Positions 45,910 to 57,245 of a DNA stretch of 64,000 nt are shown in pieces. Position 1 is the first letter of the stretch, and every line of letters starts with the position of its first letter. The DNA is from Vibrio gazogenes. Lineage in GTDB: Bacteria; Pseudomonadota; Gammaproteobacteria; Enterobacterales; Vibrionaceae. The notes beneath the pieces were generated by a model. That model saw only the letters and a program-made list of their open reading frames with translations, did no database searches and was not told the DNA's origin. The position numbers were made by a program, and so were the translations under genes. Location of the stretch: contig NZ_CP018835.1 in assembly GCF_002196515.1 (NCBI RefSeq), positions 3,038,001 to 3,102,000 of the forward strand. The letters run 5' to 3'.

Positions 45910-45940
45910 ATGCCCCGACCTTTGGCCGGGGCATTTTTTA
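45910..45940 (+). terminator. adhE terminator
   Basis: ATGCCCCG / CGGGGCAT with an inner CC/GG pair, followed by TTTTTTAT, 29 bp past the stop. Confidence 0.9.
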
Positions 45941-46065
45941 TATGCAGATATTTCTAATGTCATCGGTTCTAAGACGGAAGCTGGATGCTTGTGCGAAATA
46001 AGGAAAGTTCAGTACGACTTATTTATAAATAAGAATGTGATGAATAAGGCAAAATCATAGATAAG

Positions 46066-46103
46066 AAAAAGCCGTTGTTTCTGGGATGAAACAACGGCTT
46101 TTT
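46066..46103 (-). terminator. Terminator for the SulP gene
   Basis: A perfect 16-bp stem AAAAAGCCGTTGTTTC / GAAACAACGGCTTTTT, six-nt loop, 26 bp past the minus-strand stop. Its A/T ends let it act on either strand. Confidence 0.9.
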
Positions 46104-46129
46104 AATCACCTCAGGAAATAGCTATTGCG

Positions 46130-47689
46130 CTATCCTGCGAGAACGTCGGTTGCAACTTTGTAAGTTGGATCTTCCTTCACATTCGTTTCTATCAAGCTGC
46201 TGGCTTTATGAAGCAACTTACGACAATCCTGACTTAGGTGACGTAAATGAAGGGTTTTTCCAACCGCAGCATAACGCTCGGCAAGTGTTTCAATCGCATC
46301 AATGGCCGAGTGATCAGTGACGCGTGATTGGCCGAAATCAACAATCACGTGCTCTGGGTCCTGATGTGCATCAAATAGTTCTAGAAAGTTCGCCACAGAC
46401 CCAAAGAAAATAGGGCCATGGATCTTATACTCTTTGGAACCGTCTTCGTTGGTATGACTGGTTGCATAAATGTGTTTTGCATGATCCCATGCAAACATCA
46501 GTGCCGATGTAATGACACCGACAGCAACAGCAATCGCTAGATCGGTAAGTACGGTAACAATGGTCACAAGTACAATGACGAAAAAGTCTTTCTTTGGCAC
46601 TCTTCTGGCAAGTTTAAAGGTTGCCCATTCAAATGTTCCGATCACGACCATAAACATGACACCGACCAGCGCTGCTAATGGAATCATTTCAATGAGTGAT
46701 GATGTAAACAAAATGAAGCATAGTAGCATGATCGCAGCGACGATACCGGACAGGCGTCCTCGGCCACCGGAGTTTACGTTAATCATCGATTGACCGATCA
46801 TTGCACAGCCACCCATAGCACCAAAGAATGAACAAGTGATGTTTGCCAGACCTTGTCCCATACACTCACGGTTTGACTGACCACGGCTATTGGTCATTTC
46901 ATCCAGTACGGTTAGTGTCAGCAAAGACTCAATCAATCCGACAGCCGCTAAGATAATAGAATAGGGCAGAATAATTTTGAGTGTTTCAAATGTAAAAGGT
47001 ACATCCGGTACGGAGAATGAAGGGAGAGTCCCTGCAAGCGTTGCTGAATCATTCCCAGACATGGTGCGTAGAAAGTCAACGACGGTACGCGTTTCCAGAC
47101 CGAGTCCCTGAACCAGTAACGTGACCACAATGATAGCCGCCAGAGAAGAGGGGATCGCAGTTGTTATCTTTGGTAGGAAAAAGATGATGGCCATGGTTAA
47201 AGCGACAAGGCCTAACATCAGTAACATTTGATCATAAGGTAGCCAAGTCATCACGCCATTCAATGATGGCACTTTGAACTGTCCTAGCTGAGCGAGGAAG
47301 ATGACGATAGCAAGTCCATTGACGAAACCGATCATGACAGGATGGGGCACAATTCGGATAAACTTTCCGAGTTTGAATATACCCGCACTGATTTGGATAA
47401 TGCCTGCCAATAGAATAGCGGCAAATAAATAAGCGATGCCGTGTTCTGAGACCAGACTAACCATGACGACAGCCATTGCACCAGTCGCACCTGAAATCAT
47501 CCCTGGGCGGCCACCAAAAATAGCAGTAATTAGACCGACAATGAATGCGGCATAAAGACCGACCATCGGGTCAACACCTGCAACAAATGCAAAAGCAACG
47601 GCCTCAGGGACCAATGCCAGTGCGACGGTGAGTCCGGAAAGGACATCATTTTTAATTGAATATGTTGATTGATTCGGGAATTCAAGCAT
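46130..47689 (-). CDS. SulP-family anion transporter with STAS domain
   Basis: This 519-residue inner-membrane transporter has 11-14 hydrophobic segments, starting with [20 protein letters not shown] (the SulP signature region) and [20 protein letters not shown]. The cytosolic STAS domain starts near residue 415 ([40 protein letters not shown]). SulP proteins carry sulfate, bicarbonate or other anions and in marine bacteria often bicarbonate; the substrate here is not shown by the sequence. Transcribed alone. Confidence 0.9.
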   Translation of the reverse strand: MLEFPNQSTYSIKNDVLSGLTVALALVPEAVAFAFVAGVDPMVGLYAAFIVGLITAIFGGRPGMISGATGAMAVVMVSLVSEHGIAYLFAAILLAGIIQISAGIFKLGKFIRIVPHPVMIGFVNGLAIVIFLAQLGQFKVPSLNGVMTWLPYDQMLLMLGLVALTMAIIFFLPKITTAIPSSLAAIIVVTLLVQGLGLETRTVVDFLRTMSGNDSATLAGTLPSFSVPDVPFTFETLKIILPYSIILAAVGLIESLLTLTVLDEMTNSRGQSNRECMGQGLANITCSFFGAMGGCAMIGQSMINVNSGGRGRLSGIVAAIMLLCFILFTSSLIEMIPLAALVGVMFMVVIGTFEWATFKLARRVPKKDFFVIVLVTIVTVLTDLAIAVAVGVITSALMFAWDHAKHIYATSHTNEDGSKEYKIHGPIFFGSVANFLELFDAHQDPEHVIVDFGQSRVTDHSAIDAIETLAERYAAVGKTLHLRHLSQDCRKLLHKASSLIETNVKEDPTYKVATDVLAG

Positions 47690-48027
47690 GAGTATGGTTG
47701 TTTTCTGTTAGTGGCTGAACAAAAACCGATATAGCTCTTATAGGTTTGATCTAAATATTCTAACCAAGCAATATGAACTAAGTATGTCGGGTTCATGTAC
47801 CGCAAGTGGTCTTATGACTCAAACAGTATTTCGGTCTGAGTCCGACTTGGGCATAAGTTGGCGAATGCTACAGAAAAGCGTGATAGAGGTCAACTATTCT
47901 GTACGTTGGTGATGGGGTGGAACTCAGGACTGAATCGGTTTATCAGCCTGCTATCTACCATGGTCATTCGATAAAAAAAGAGCTGCTTTTAGCAGCTCTT
48001 TGAAGATAAATGTTTATGCAAATCAAC
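47690..48027. other. Intergenic stretch between the SulP gene and rne
   Basis: This 338-bp stretch holds the upstream region of the SulP gene and, near its right edge, the rne terminator. I see no gene or other structure. Confidence 0.5.
47974..48001 (-). terminator. rne terminator
   Basis: AAAGAGCTGCT / AGCAGCTCTTT, 11 bp with a 3-nt loop; on the minus strand it runs into seven T, 27 bp past the rne stop. Confidence 0.9.
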
Positions 48028-51000
48028 TCATGATAACGGCAGTGGTTTTGCCATTGCCGAACTTGCATGATTGGTTGCAGCATGACTACCAGCGCCTTTT
48101 AATGGATAGCGTTGTTCTCGCAAAGGTGCTGCTTCAAGCAGAACCTGTATCAGTTCGCCGCTTCCGGGAGCTTTGGTCATTGGTGAAAATGCATGACCTT
48201 TCACTGCTATGACGCTTGCTGGTGTTGGCTGTACAGATTGCTCTACGCTTTCCTGAGTCTGTTCTGGTATTTCATGAGAGCGCTCATCCGGAGTCTCTTG
48301 CTGTTCTGCTGCTTCAGCAGTGACTTCATTGGTGATTTCCGTCTCAACTGGCGCAGGAGATGGTTGTGCATCGCCTGTGCTTTCTGTCGTCATGCTCACC
48401 TTATCGGTTTCGCTCGTAGTTTGAGTCGCATCTTGAGTGACAACCGTCGCGACTTCAGGAGCACTAACCGTTTCAGAAACCGTGTTCTCTGTGGTCACTT
48501 TCGGTGCATTTTCTGATGTGGCAATTTCCGGTGCTGTGGATCCAGTTGTGGAACGAATAATCACTTTACCCATTGCCATCTCAGGGAATGCAACTCCACT
48601 AAGTTGTGCCGGTGCATCTGGCTGAGCTGCTGATTGCTCGGGTTTAACCGGTTGTGGTGTAGATTTCTTCAAACCGTAGCTTGGCATCACTTTGCCCATC
48701 GCCATTTCCGGAGATGCAACACCACCTTTCCGTAAGCGGAATGGGTTTGGTCTGCGTTCTCTTCCTCTACGACGACGTTGTCCATTGGCACGTAAATGGC
48801 GAGGTGAACGGCGACTCCGACGCTGTTTAGGCTCTTCGGTATTCGCGTTTTCATTCACATCACTATTCGAGGTCTGACTTTGTGGCATCTTTTCCGATGA
48901 TGGTTGCACCGATGATACTGGTGGTTGCTCGTCCACGGTTACAGGAGTGACGTTTTGGTTCAACGCTTCCTGTTCAGACACTCGCTCGTGGCTTACCAAC
49001 GTCTCGTCAGCTGATTGAGACTGAAGACGAATCTGTTTGGTCAGTTTACGGCGTTGGCGACGTTCTTTCGCGACCACTGCTTTTTCTTGGGTATCCCGCG
49101 AGTCTTTTTTCGCTTCGGATTGTGCATCCTGAGCAATCTTTTGTCCTTCCTCGGCTAACTTGGCCGCAGAATCTTTATTACCGCGCTTATCCTGCTTTTC
49201 TTGTTTTGGCTTACGAGGTTGAGATTTCGTCGGTTTCTTCTCATCAGAAGTTTGTTGTTTTACTTCTGTTGAGTCCGCATTATCTGATTTGGACTTGTTG
49301 CTATCCTGAGGTTGCTGGCGCGGACGTCTACGTTGCTCATGATTGCGTTCACGGGAACGACGAGGTTTTTTGTTCTCTGTACGTTGTTCCTGTTCTGGTT
49401 TCTCTGTCTCGGTCACCGGTTTTTCTGGCTGAGCCGATTCTGAACCAGCGAATAGGCTCGTAAAACCTTTCATCAAGCGACTGAACAGCCCCGATTGTGC
49501 CGGTTCTTTCGGTTCACTTTTCTGCTGTGTGTTTTGAGCTGGAGCCTGAGGTGCTTTAGGTTGCGGTGCTGATGTTGTTGGCGCAGCAAATCCTTTTAAT
49601 ACCGGCTCTTCAATACGTCGCTGTTTCACTTCAGGTTCGACAACATCTTTACTTTCAGCTTCACGAATGCTGTCCATCCGTTTCGGCACGAGGTAAGAGA
49701 GTATTTCCTGTTCTTCACCCTCTCTGACCCGGATGACCTCAAAATGAGGTGTTTCCATATCAGAGTTCGGCACGATGGTGATTTTGACATCTTGAATCCG
49801 CTCAATGTGATTGATTGAGCGACGTTTCTCATTCAATAAATAAGATGCAATCGGCACAGGAACAACTGCAAGTACCTGTGAGGTATTATCTTTCAGTGCT
49901 TCTTCTTCAATTAATCGCAGTACAGAGAGTGCTAGAGATTCATTATCCCGAACAACGCCTGTTCCAGAACAACGAGGACAAATGTGGTGACTTGCCTCTG
50001 CCAGAGAAGGGCTCAGTCGTTGTCTGGACATTTCAAGGAGTCCGAATCTGGAGATGCGACCAATCTGAACTCGGGCACGGTCTACACGAACGGCTTCTCG
50101 GAGTTTGTTTTCAACTTCACGCTGATGACGAACAGGCGTCATATCGATGAAGTCGATAACCACAAGGCCACCCAAATCTCGTAAACGAAGTTGACGGGCA
50201 ATTTCTTCAGCAGCTTCCAGATTGGTATTCAGCGCTGTTTCTTCGATATCACCACCTTTAGTTGCACGAGCAGAGTTGATATCGATAGATGTGAGTGCTT
50301 CTGTTGGATCGATCACTATCGAGCCACCGGAAGGTAAACGAACCTCACGCTGGAATGCGGATTCAATTTGGCTTTCGATTTGATAATGACTGAATAGTGG
50401 CACTTCACCTTCATACTTCTTCACCCGATTGACAAAATCGGGGCGGACAAGGCGAATATGTTCTAGCGCACGTTCGTAAATGGTCGTGCTGTCGATCAAG
50501 ATTTCGCCAATGTCACGACGTAGATAATCGCGAATTGCACGTGCAATAACATTACTTTCCTGATGGATCAAAAATGGTGCGGGATTTGAATCGGAAGCCT
50601 GTTTGATCGCACCCCAGTGATTGAGCAGAACATTTAGATCCCATTCTAACTCTTCAGCACTTTTGCCCACACCAGCGGTGCGGACAATTAGGCCCATACC
50701 TTGGGGGAGTTCAAGTGTACTGAGCGCTTCTTTCAGTTCTGTTCTCTCTGTACCTTCGATACGACGGGAAATCCCACCGGCACGAGGATTATTCGGCATC
50801 AGAACTAAATAACTACCAGCCAGAGAGACAAATGTTGTCAGTGCAGCACCTTTACTACCGCGTTCTTCCTTCTCGATTTGAACGATAACTTCCTGACCTT
50901 CTTTCAGAACTTCCTTAATACTAGGACGTCCTTGATAAGTGTATCCGGCTGGGAAATATTCTTTCGCAACTTCTTTGAGGGGAAGGAAACCGTGTCTTTC

Positions 51001-51186
51001 AGCACCATAATCAACAAATGCTGCTTCCAAACTTGGCTCAACTCTGGTGATTTTTCCTTTGTAAATATTGGCTTTTTTTGATTCGTGTCCGGGACTTTCT
51101 ATATCCAGATCGAAAAGTCGCTGACCATCGACCAGCGCGACACGCAGCTCTTCTTTTTGAGTTGCGTTAATTAACATTCTTTTCAT
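48028..51186 (-). CDS. rne: Ribonuclease E
   Basis: RNase E starts mRNA decay and processes rRNA and tRNA, and scaffolds the degradosome. Of 1052 residues, the first ~520 are catalytic: S1 domain ([20 protein letters not shown]), 5'-sensor, DNase-I-like [19 protein letters not shown] and VVIDFIDM (metal-binding Asp residues), and zinc link CPRCSG. The rest is a disordered tail with an arginine-rich stretch ([15 protein letters not shown]), another ([19 protein letters not shown]), acidic Thr/Glu stretches and repeated PEMAMGKV motifs. Autoregulation through the 5' leader is expected from the family. Confidence 0.96.
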   Translation of the reverse strand: MKRMLINATQKEELRVALVDGQRLFDLDIESPGHESKKANIYKGKITRVEPSLEAAFVDYGAERHGFLPLKEVAKEYFPAGYTYQGRPSIKEVLKEGQEVIVQIEKEERGSKGAALTTFVSLAGSYLVLMPNNPRAGGISRRIEGTERTELKEALSTLELPQGMGLIVRTAGVGKSAEELEWDLNVLLNHWGAIKQASDSNPAPFLIHQESNVIARAIRDYLRRDIGEILIDSTTIYERALEHIRLVRPDFVNRVKKYEGEVPLFSHYQIESQIESAFQREVRLPSGGSIVIDPTEALTSIDINSARATKGGDIEETALNTNLEAAEEIARQLRLRDLGGLVVIDFIDMTPVRHQREVENKLREAVRVDRARVQIGRISRFGLLEMSRQRLSPSLAEASHHICPRCSGTGVVRDNESLALSVLRLIEEEALKDNTSQVLAVVPVPIASYLLNEKRRSINHIERIQDVKITIVPNSDMETPHFEVIRVREGEEQEILSYLVPKRMDSIREAESKDVVEPEVKQRRIEEPVLKGFAAPTTSAPQPKAPQAPAQNTQQKSEPKEPAQSGLFSRLMKGFTSLFAGSESAQPEKPVTETEKPEQEQRTENKKPRRSRERNHEQRRRPRQQPQDSNKSKSDNADSTEVKQQTSDEKKPTKSQPRKPKQEKQDKRGNKDSAAKLAEEGQKIAQDAQSEAKKDSRDTQEKAVVAKERRQRRKLTKQIRLQSQSADETLVSHERVSEQEALNQNVTPVTVDEQPPVSSVQPSSEKMPQSQTSNSDVNENANTEEPKQRRSRRSPRHLRANGQRRRRGRERRPNPFRLRKGGVASPEMAMGKVMPSYGLKKSTPQPVKPEQSAAQPDAPAQLSGVAFPEMAMGKVIIRSTTGSTAPEIATSENAPKVTTENTVSETVSAPEVATVVTQDATQTTSETDKVSMTTESTGDAQPSPAPVETEITNEVTAEAAEQQETPDERSHEIPEQTQESVEQSVQPTPASVIAVKGHAFSPMTKAPGSGELIQVLLEAAPLREQRYPLKGAGSHAATNHASSAMAKPLPLS
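48562..48722 (-). repeat. Repeated PEMAMGKV motif in the RNase E tail
   Basis: The rne frame encodes [12 protein letters not shown] (48688-48722) and, 40 residues on, [12 protein letters not shown] (48562-48597). A duplicated short linear motif in the disordered tail suggests a partner-binding site; which partner is unknown. Confidence 0.7.
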
Positions 51187-51835
51187 TTAAAAATCTCGTT
51201 GTATTTCTTTTGTTTTGATTATTTGTTGTTCTTATTGCTTGCATTTCGTCTTCATGGTGCCTGATCCCATGGCTTTGTTTGCAGCCTCTCGGCTGGAAGG
51301 GACGCTCAAAAAGGCACTTCAGTCCTCACCCGCTGATTGTTTCACCAGTGATAAGCCGCAGTGTGCGGTAGATACTCAACATGAATGACGATGAGTAGAA
51401 CAATAAGAAGTTACGGTCATGTCTGTCTTACGCCATTTGCAGCATACAAAGAACCGTAAGTTTCTACCCAAAATGCTCAAAACATGGCGCCATGAGTTAA
51501 AACGTCGCCAGTTTGTCCATTGCAGCTACGAACTATAGCAGTGGCAACGTATTTCAGCAATCTGCTTTATAAAAAATAAACCTAAAAAATGGATACCGAA
51601 AGCTGAGATGATTGATAAATTGCAGCTTTGGTATACGTTTATTCGAAATTAGGGCAAGAGAAGGCCTGAATCACAAAATATTTATCACTATGATATCGAA
51701 CATCAAGGTAGTATGATGCGCGCTTTTAAGCCACTATTGCTATCCCAATCAACGATTATGCCTATGCCCTGTGATGAAGCACTAGGTTGAGCGGATCGCC
51801 TGTATCAGCAACTTCTTTTTATAAACAATAAGCAA
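51187..51835. other. rne leader and divergent rluC promoter region
   Basis: This 649-bp stretch separates divergent rne and rluC. In E. coli rne has a leader of more than 300 nt with hairpins used for autoregulation. Here a small CCGCA/TGCGG hairpin lies at 51356-51368, and GC-richer sequence at 51260-51350 may fold. No gene is seen. Confidence 0.5.
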
Positions 51836-52780
51836 ATGAGTGAAATCAGAACCCAAGTCCAGTTTGTCAATATTGATGAAGATATAGCCGGCCAGCGAAT
51901 TGATAACTTCCTGCGTAATAAATTGAAAGATATTCCGAAGAGTGTGGTTTATCGCATTCTGCGTAAGGGCGAAGTGCGTGTGAACAAGAAGCGGATCAAG
52001 CCTGAATATAAATTACAACCCGGTGATGTTATTCGGATCCCACCTGTGACATTACCGCAGAGTGACACGCCACAAGAACCATTGAGTACCAAACTGCAAA
52101 AAGTATCGGAACTAGAGCAGTGCATTTTGTTTGAAGATGATGCGTTACTTGTGCTTAATAAGCCCTCGGGGACAGCCGTTCATGGTGGCAGTGGGTTAAA
52201 GTTTGGCGCGATAGAAGCGTTGCGGGCACTTCGGCCACAAGCCCGTTTTCTGGAATTGGTTCATCGAATTGATCGAGATACTTCAGGCATTCTGTTGATA
52301 GCGAAAAAGCGTTCTGCTCTTCGTCATTTACAAGCTCAATTTCGGGAAAAGTCTGTTCAGAAATACTATTACGCTCTTGTGATGGGACGGTGGGAAGCAA
52401 CATGCCGGAAGATCAATGCACCTCTGTTAAAAAACGAAGTCAATAGTATTGTTCGAGTGAACCCACAAGGGAAGGCTTCGGAAACTCGTTTTAAAGTTAT
52501 CGAAGTCTTTTCTCAGGCCACACTAATTCAGGCGAGTCCAGTGACTGGTCGGACTCATCAGATTCGAGTGCATACACAATACGCAGGCCATCCGATTGCT
52601 TGGGATGACCGTTATGGTGATCCCCGCTTTGACGCCTATACCGGAAAATTAGGACTGAATCGGCTCTTTTTACATGCGGCACAGATACGTTTTATTCATC
52701 CAACGAGCGGTGAAACGATGGAAATTGTGGCACCGATGGAGAACAAACTTGAGGGCGTGTTGGCAAAGTTGCGTTCATAG
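51836..52780 (+). CDS. rluC: 23S rRNA pseudouridine synthase RluC
   Basis: RluC makes pseudouridines 955, 2504 and 2580 of 23S rRNA (E. coli numbering). The 314 residues have an N-terminal S4 domain (RIDNFLRNKLKDIPKSVVYR) and the synthase domain with catalytic Asp in LVHRIDRDTSG, plus GRTHQIRVHTQYAGHPI. The ribosome site is weak. It diverges from rne, as in E. coli, and its last six bases overlap the end of maf on the other strand. Confidence 0.95.
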   Translation: MSEIRTQVQFVNIDEDIAGQRIDNFLRNKLKDIPKSVVYRILRKGEVRVNKKRIKPEYKLQPGDVIRIPPVTLPQSDTPQEPLSTKLQKVSELEQCILFEDDALLVLNKPSGTAVHGGSGLKFGAIEALRALRPQARFLELVHRIDRDTSGILLIAKKRSALRHLQAQFREKSVQKYYYALVMGRWEATCRKINAPLLKNEVNSIVRVNPQGKASETRFKVIEVFSQATLIQASPVTGRTHQIRVHTQYAGHPIAWDDRYGDPRFDAYTGKLGLNRLFLHAAQIRFIHPTSGETMEIVAPMENKLEGVLAKLRS

Positions 52781-53356
52781 CACCGTCATGCCTTCCGCTT
52801 CAAGTAAGTTGATGAGTTTGATCAGGGGTAATCCCACCAGTGCGTTGGGATCGTCGCCTTCCAAGCGCTTAAATAAAGCAATCCCCAGACCTTCGCTTTT
52901 GAAACTACCGGCACAGTCAAGCGGTTGTTCCATTTCAATATAACGTTCAATCTGATTGAGCGTTAATTGTCGGAAGTGGACATTGAATTGATCGACAATA
53001 CATTGGGTTGTCCCAGTGACATTGTTGTGTACCGCAAGGCCCGTATAAAAGGTTATTTTATCCCCCGATTGAGCCATCAACTGCTGAATTGCGTGTTCTT
53101 TAGTCTGTGGTTTCCCGACGATTTGTCCCTGCACAACACACACTTGGTCTGAGCCGATGACCAGACTCGGTTGTTTTTGAGGGCAGCTTTGTGCTTTTTG
53201 CTGTGCTAAACGTTGAACCAGTGCTTGTGGTGATTCATCAGTCAATGGTGTTTCATCACACTCTGGGGCGATAGAAAGAAAAGGAATGGCTATTTTTTCC
53301 AACAATTGGCGCCGATATTTTGAGGTAGAAGCTAAAACAAGTTGGTAATGACTCAT
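52775..53356 (-). CDS. Maf-like nucleotide pyrophosphatase YceF
   Basis: YceF-type Maf proteins hydrolyse modified nucleotides such as 7-methyl-GTP. The 193 residues start LVLASTSKYRRQLLEK (the Maf S-T-S/R signature) and include APECDETPL, VIGSDQVCVVQG with the catalytic Asp, and KITFYTGLAV. I chose ATG 53356; the frame opens 21 codons earlier at 53419 but the family starts just before LVLAST. It is antisense to the intergenic end of rluC and diverges from yceD. Confidence 0.92.
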   Translation of the reverse strand: MSHYQLVLASTSKYRRQLLEKIAIPFLSIAPECDETPLTDESPQALVQRLAQQKAQSCPQKQPSLVIGSDQVCVVQGQIVGKPQTKEHAIQQLMAQSGDKITFYTGLAVHNNVTGTTQCIVDQFNVHFRQLTLNQIERYIEMEQPLDCAGSFKSEGLGIALFKRLEGDDPNALVGLPLIKLINLLEAEGMTVL

Positions 53357-53507
53357 ATCGATATTTAATGAATTCTTTGGTGTTGTGCTGAGAATATATG
53401 ATAATGCTATGGAGATCACCGTAAGTGGATCGGAATGGCGAAAAAAAGCTAACTTTTTTCCCTTTTTCTTTGACTAAATTTGATTTGGAAGATAATATTC
53501 GCGCCCT

Positions 53508-54029
53508 ATGCAAAAGGTAAAAATCCCGCGAACGGTTGATCCGATAAAAGCGGCTCAGAAACGACTCGACTATGATGGTATCATTCAAGTCGGTCTTTTT
53601 AAGCGCTTAGAGGAAGCAGTCGAAGGCGTAAAATGTGACGCTGATGTCTCATTGTCATTTGGGTTTGATGAGCAGCGACTCGTTGTTATCTCTGGTAAAG
53701 CTAACATCGAAGTTGATTTGCAGTGTCAACGTTGTAATGAGGTTTTTCCACACCATTGTGATGTGGATTTCACTTATACCCCAAACTTAGGGAAGAAAAG
53801 TGAAGATGCACCGGAATCATACGATTTGGTAGATCGGAATGAATTCGGTGAAGTAGACCTGATTCAATTGGTTGAAGACGAGTTCATCATTGGTTTACCC
53901 CAAGTTGCGATGCATGATCCATCAGACTGTCGTGTTGATTCAGACAATATGGTATTTGGTGATATTCCTGATGAAGTTCCGGAAGATAAACCGAATCCAT
54001 TTGACGTATTAAAGAGCTTGAAGCGCTAG
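53508..54029 (+). CDS. yceD: YceD (DUF177), 23S rRNA accumulation protein
   Basis: YceD is needed for normal 23S rRNA levels in several bacteria, and its gene nearly always precedes rpmF. The 173 residues hold the DUF177 core: CQRCNEVFPHHCDVDFTY (CxxC) and LIQLVEDEFIIGLPQVAMHD followed by one Cys. It is the first gene of the fab-holB cluster. rpmF follows after 40 bp. Confidence 0.92.
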   Translation: MQKVKIPRTVDPIKAAQKRLDYDGIIQVGLFKRLEEAVEGVKCDADVSLSFGFDEQRLVVISGKANIEVDLQCQRCNEVFPHHCDVDFTYTPNLGKKSEDAPESYDLVDRNEFGEVDLIQLVEDEFIIGLPQVAMHDPSDCRVDSDNMVFGDIPDEVPEDKPNPFDVLKSLKR

Positions 54030-54069
54030 TTTTTATCGCTGAGCATTCATTAACATAGGAGTAGGGTCC

Positions 54070-54240
54070 ATGGCCGTACAACAAAACCGTAAAACACGTT
54101 CTAAGCGTGGTATGCGTCGTTCACATGATGCGTTGACTACAGCTGCTTTGTCTGTAGATGCAACTTCAGGTGAAACTCATCTACGTCACAATGTAACCGC
54201 AGATGGTTACTACCGTGGCAAAAAGGTAATCAACAAGTAA
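54070..54240 (+). CDS. rpmF: 50S ribosomal protein L32
   Basis: A 56-residue basic protein beginning [20 protein letters not shown] and ending [11 protein letters not shown], which is L32 as in other gamma-proteobacteria. AGGAGTAGGG precedes the ATG. It lies between yceD and plsX (9 bp to the plsX start), the conserved arrangement linking ribosome and lipid synthesis. Confidence 0.98.
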   Translation: MAVQQNRKTRSKRGMRRSHDALTTAALSVDATSGETHLRHNVTADGYYRGKKVINK

Positions 54241-54249
54241 GGTTGACCT

Positions 54250-55275
54250 TTGCAATATTATACCGTTGCACTTGATGCAATGGGCGGGGACTTCGGACCT
54301 CGCGTAACAGTGCCTGCCGCCGTGCAGGCACTGTCGCGTTTCCCAGCGCTAAAAGTGATTTTGGTCGGTGATCGGAACGCAATCACCTTTCAATTGTCTC
54401 AGTTAAGTTACTCTGACAGCTCGCGTGTGAGCATTGTTCATAGTGATCAAGTCATTTCAAATTCAGAAAAGCCTTCTCTTGCTCTGCGGCGTTTTATGCA
54501 TAGTTCTATGGGAATGGCGATTGACTTGGTAACAGAGCAAGTTGCTGACGCATGTGTCAGCGCAGGGAATACTGGTGCGCTGATGGCACTGTCACGTTTT
54601 CGTTTGAAGTTGCTCCCCGGGATAGATCGACCTGCGTTAATCTCTGCTCTTCCGACAGTGTCAGGAAAACGTTTGTGGATGTTAGACTTAGGCGCAAATG
54701 TTTCCTGTGATGCTGATTCTCTATTTCAGTTTGCTGTTATGGGAAGTGCTTTGGCAGAAGTTCATTTGGGACATAAGGCACGTGTGGCTGTCTTAAATGT
54801 TGGTGAAGAAGACATTAAAGGTAATGATTTTGTCAGACGATGCGCTGATATGCTAAGACAAACACAGTCAATCCATTTTATTGGCAATGTTGAAGGTAAT
54901 CAGATATTCAATGATCTGACCGATGTTGTGGTTTGTGATGGTTTTGTTGGCAATGTCTGTTTGAAAAGCTGTGAGGGGACGGCCCAGCTATTTATTGATC
55001 AGCTAAAAAATAAAATGTTTGGTTCATCAATAAAGGGTTGGATCGCAAGAAAATTATTTTCTGAGCTATTTATTGGATTAAAAAACCTGAACCCCGACCA
55101 CTATAACGGAGCAAGTTTGTTAGGATTGCGTGGCATTGTGGTGAAAAGCCACGGTAGTGCTGATATATCCGCTTTCGCCAATGCGATAGGAGAGGCGGTA
55201 CACGAAATTAAAGAGCAAGTACCCAGTCGTATTAGCGAACGATTAGAAGCAGTTTTACTCGAGAGGCATTATTAG
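54250..55275 (+). CDS. plsX: Phosphate acyltransferase PlsX
   Basis: PlsX makes acyl-phosphate from acyl-ACP for phospholipid synthesis. The 341 residues start [19 protein letters not shown] and contain [16 protein letters not shown] and NVEGNQIF...[10 protein letters not shown], the family core. The start is an unusual TTG at 54250, 9 bp after rpmF, with AAGG about 8 nt upstream; no ATG or GTG lies close enough. Confidence 0.94.
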   Translation: MQYYTVALDAMGGDFGPRVTVPAAVQALSRFPALKVILVGDRNAITFQLSQLSYSDSSRVSIVHSDQVISNSEKPSLALRRFMHSSMGMAIDLVTEQVADACVSAGNTGALMALSRFRLKLLPGIDRPALISALPTVSGKRLWMLDLGANVSCDADSLFQFAVMGSALAEVHLGHKARVAVLNVGEEDIKGNDFVRRCADMLRQTQSIHFIGNVEGNQIFNDLTDVVVCDGFVGNVCLKSCEGTAQLFIDQLKNKMFGSSIKGWIARKLFSELFIGLKNLNPDHYNGASLLGLRGIVVKSHGSADISAFANAIGEAVHEIKEQVPSRISERLEAVLLERHY

Positions 55276-55280
55276 TCTTC

Positions 55281-56231
55281 ATGTATAGCAAAATATTAGG
55301 TACAGGCAGCTACCTGCCATCTCAGGTGCGGACTAACGCAGACTTAGAGAAAATGGTAGATACGAGTGATGAGTGGATTGTTACACGCACAGGCATTAAA
55401 GAACGGCGTGTTGCTGCAGAAGATGAAACGGTAGCCGATATGGCTTATTTGGCGTCGGTAAAAGCGTTGGAGATGTCGGCTGTTTCTAAAGATGATATCG
55501 ATATGATTATCGTTGCAACCACCAGTGGTAGTCATTCATTTCCTTCATCAGCTTGTCAGGTTCAGGCACAGCTTGGTATCAAAGGATGCCCGGCTTTTGA
55601 TATAGCGGCAGCCTGTTCAGGGTTTATGTATGCGTTGTCAGTGGCTGATCAACATATCAAATCAGGGATGTGTAAAAACGTCCTCGTGATTGGTTCTGAT
55701 GTATTGTCAAAAACCTGTAATCCGACTGATCGCTCAACCATTATTCTTTTTGGTGATGGGGCTGGTGCTGTTGTGCTTGGTCGCAGTGAAACGCCCGGGA
55801 TTCTATCAACTCATATTTATTCTGATGGTGAGTATGGCCCGCTGTTATCTTTGGAAACGCCACAATCTGGCGGTGATTCCGATAAATGGGTCTATATGGC
55901 TGGAAATGAAGTCTTTAAAGTGGCAGTGAATCAATTGTCGCAGCTTGTTAAAGATACATTGGCAGCAAATCAAATGGATAAAGCGGAACTGGATTGGCTG
56001 GTGCCTCATCAAGCCAATCTGAGAATTATCTCTGCAACGGCACGAAAGCTTTCCATGTCGATGGAGCAGGTTGTTGTGACTTTAGACCGGCATGGCAACA
56101 CATCAGCGGCCTCAGTACCCACAGCTCTAGATGAAGCAGTTCGGGATGGACGTATCCAACGTGGTCAGACACTGTTGTTGGAAGCTTTTGGCGGTGGTTT
56201 TACGTGGGGTTCTGCACTCGTCGTATTTTAA
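55281..56231 (+). CDS. fabH: 3-oxoacyl-ACP synthase III (FabH)
   Basis: FabH starts fatty-acid synthesis by condensing acetyl-CoA with malonyl-ACP. Its 316 residues carry the catalytic triad: Cys in [13 protein letters not shown], His in [12 protein letters not shown], Asn in [13 protein letters not shown]. The length equals E. coli FabH (317) within one residue. Starts 5 bp after plsX. Confidence 0.97.
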   Translation: MYSKILGTGSYLPSQVRTNADLEKMVDTSDEWIVTRTGIKERRVAAEDETVADMAYLASVKALEMSAVSKDDIDMIIVATTSGSHSFPSSACQVQAQLGIKGCPAFDIAAACSGFMYALSVADQHIKSGMCKNVLVIGSDVLSKTCNPTDRSTIILFGDGAGAVVLGRSETPGILSTHIYSDGEYGPLLSLETPQSGGDSDKWVYMAGNEVFKVAVNQLSQLVKDTLAANQMDKAELDWLVPHQANLRIISATARKLSMSMEQVVVTLDRHGNTSAASVPTALDEAVRDGRIQRGQTLLLEAFGGGFTWGSALVVF

Positions 56232-56303
56232 TACTGAAAAACAATCCAGCGCATGGCGTGATTATGCTCCGTGGCGGGGATTGTTTGGCAAGAGGAATGA
56301 AAA

Positions 56304-57233
56304 ATGAGCAAATTTGCTATCGTGTTTCCCGGTCAAGGTTCACAAACGGTTGGGATGCTTGCTGAATTGGGTGAGCAATATGATGTGGTTCAACAGACAT
56401 TTGCTGAAGCATCTGATGCTCTGGGATATGACCTATGGTCACTGGTGCAAAATGGACCAGCCGAAGACCTGAATCAAACTTTTCGGACTCAACCTGCATT
56501 GCTTGCTGCTTCGGTTGCAATCTGGCGGGTGTGGCAATCTTTGGGATTAGAGATGCCTGCAATATTGGCCGGACATAGCCTTGGTGAATATTCTGCTTTG
56601 GTTTGTGCTGGTGTGATTGATTTTCGCCAAGCAATCAAATTAGTTGAATTACGTGGCCAACTGATGCAGGAAGCTGTTCCTGCCGGCAGTGGTGCGATGT
56701 TTGCTATCATTGGCCTCGACGATAATGCTATTGCGAATGCATGTATCGAGGCTGCAAATGGACAGATTGTATCTCCGGTAAACTTTAACTCTCCGGGACA
56801 AGTCGTGATTGCCGGTGAAAAAGATGCCGTGCAACGGGCAGGCGAACTTTGTAAAGAAGCGGGTGCGAAGCGTGCTCTGCCATTGCCAGTCTCAGTACCA
56901 TCTCACTGCGCATTGATGAAGCCAGCAGCGGATAAGCTTGCTGAGACATTGAAAGCGATGACGTTCAATTTACCTGAAATTCCAGTGATCAATAATGTTG
57001 ATGTGATTGCTGAAACCGATCCGGAAAAGATTAAAGATGCACTTGTTCGTCAATTGTATAATCCAGTCCGGTGGACTGAAACTGTACAAAAAATGCATGA
57101 CCAAGGTGTCGAAAAATTATTTGAAGTGGGCCCGGGAAAGGTTCTGACGGGGCTGACAAAACGAATTGTTAAAACACTGACTGCCGGGGCAGTAAACGAT
57201 ACTGCTTCATTGAGTTCAGTTCAGTCATCATAG
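56304..57233 (+). CDS. fabD: Malonyl-CoA:ACP transacylase (FabD)
   Basis: FabD loads malonate onto ACP. The 309 residues begin with FPGQGSQTVGML and carry the nucleophilic Ser in AGHSLGEYSALV and the catalytic His in VPSHCALMKPAAD. GAGG precedes the ATG. fabG starts 12 bp downstream. Confidence 0.97.
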   Translation: MSKFAIVFPGQGSQTVGMLAELGEQYDVVQQTFAEASDALGYDLWSLVQNGPAEDLNQTFRTQPALLAASVAIWRVWQSLGLEMPAILAGHSLGEYSALVCAGVIDFRQAIKLVELRGQLMQEAVPAGSGAMFAIIGLDDNAIANACIEAANGQIVSPVNFNSPGQVVIAGEKDAVQRAGELCKEAGAKRALPLPVSVPSHCALMKPAADKLAETLKAMTFNLPEIPVINNVDVIAETDPEKIKDALVRQLYNPVRWTETVQKMHDQGVEKLFEVGPGKVLTGLTKRIVKTLTAGAVNDTASLSSVQSS

Positions 57234-57245
57234 GGAAAAAGAAAC

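Noticed and set aside
51356..51368. hp2-like regulatory hairpin of the rne leader
   Set aside because: A small stem is present, but I could not match the conserved E. coli hp2 sequence from memory, so it is mentioned only in the intergenic entry.
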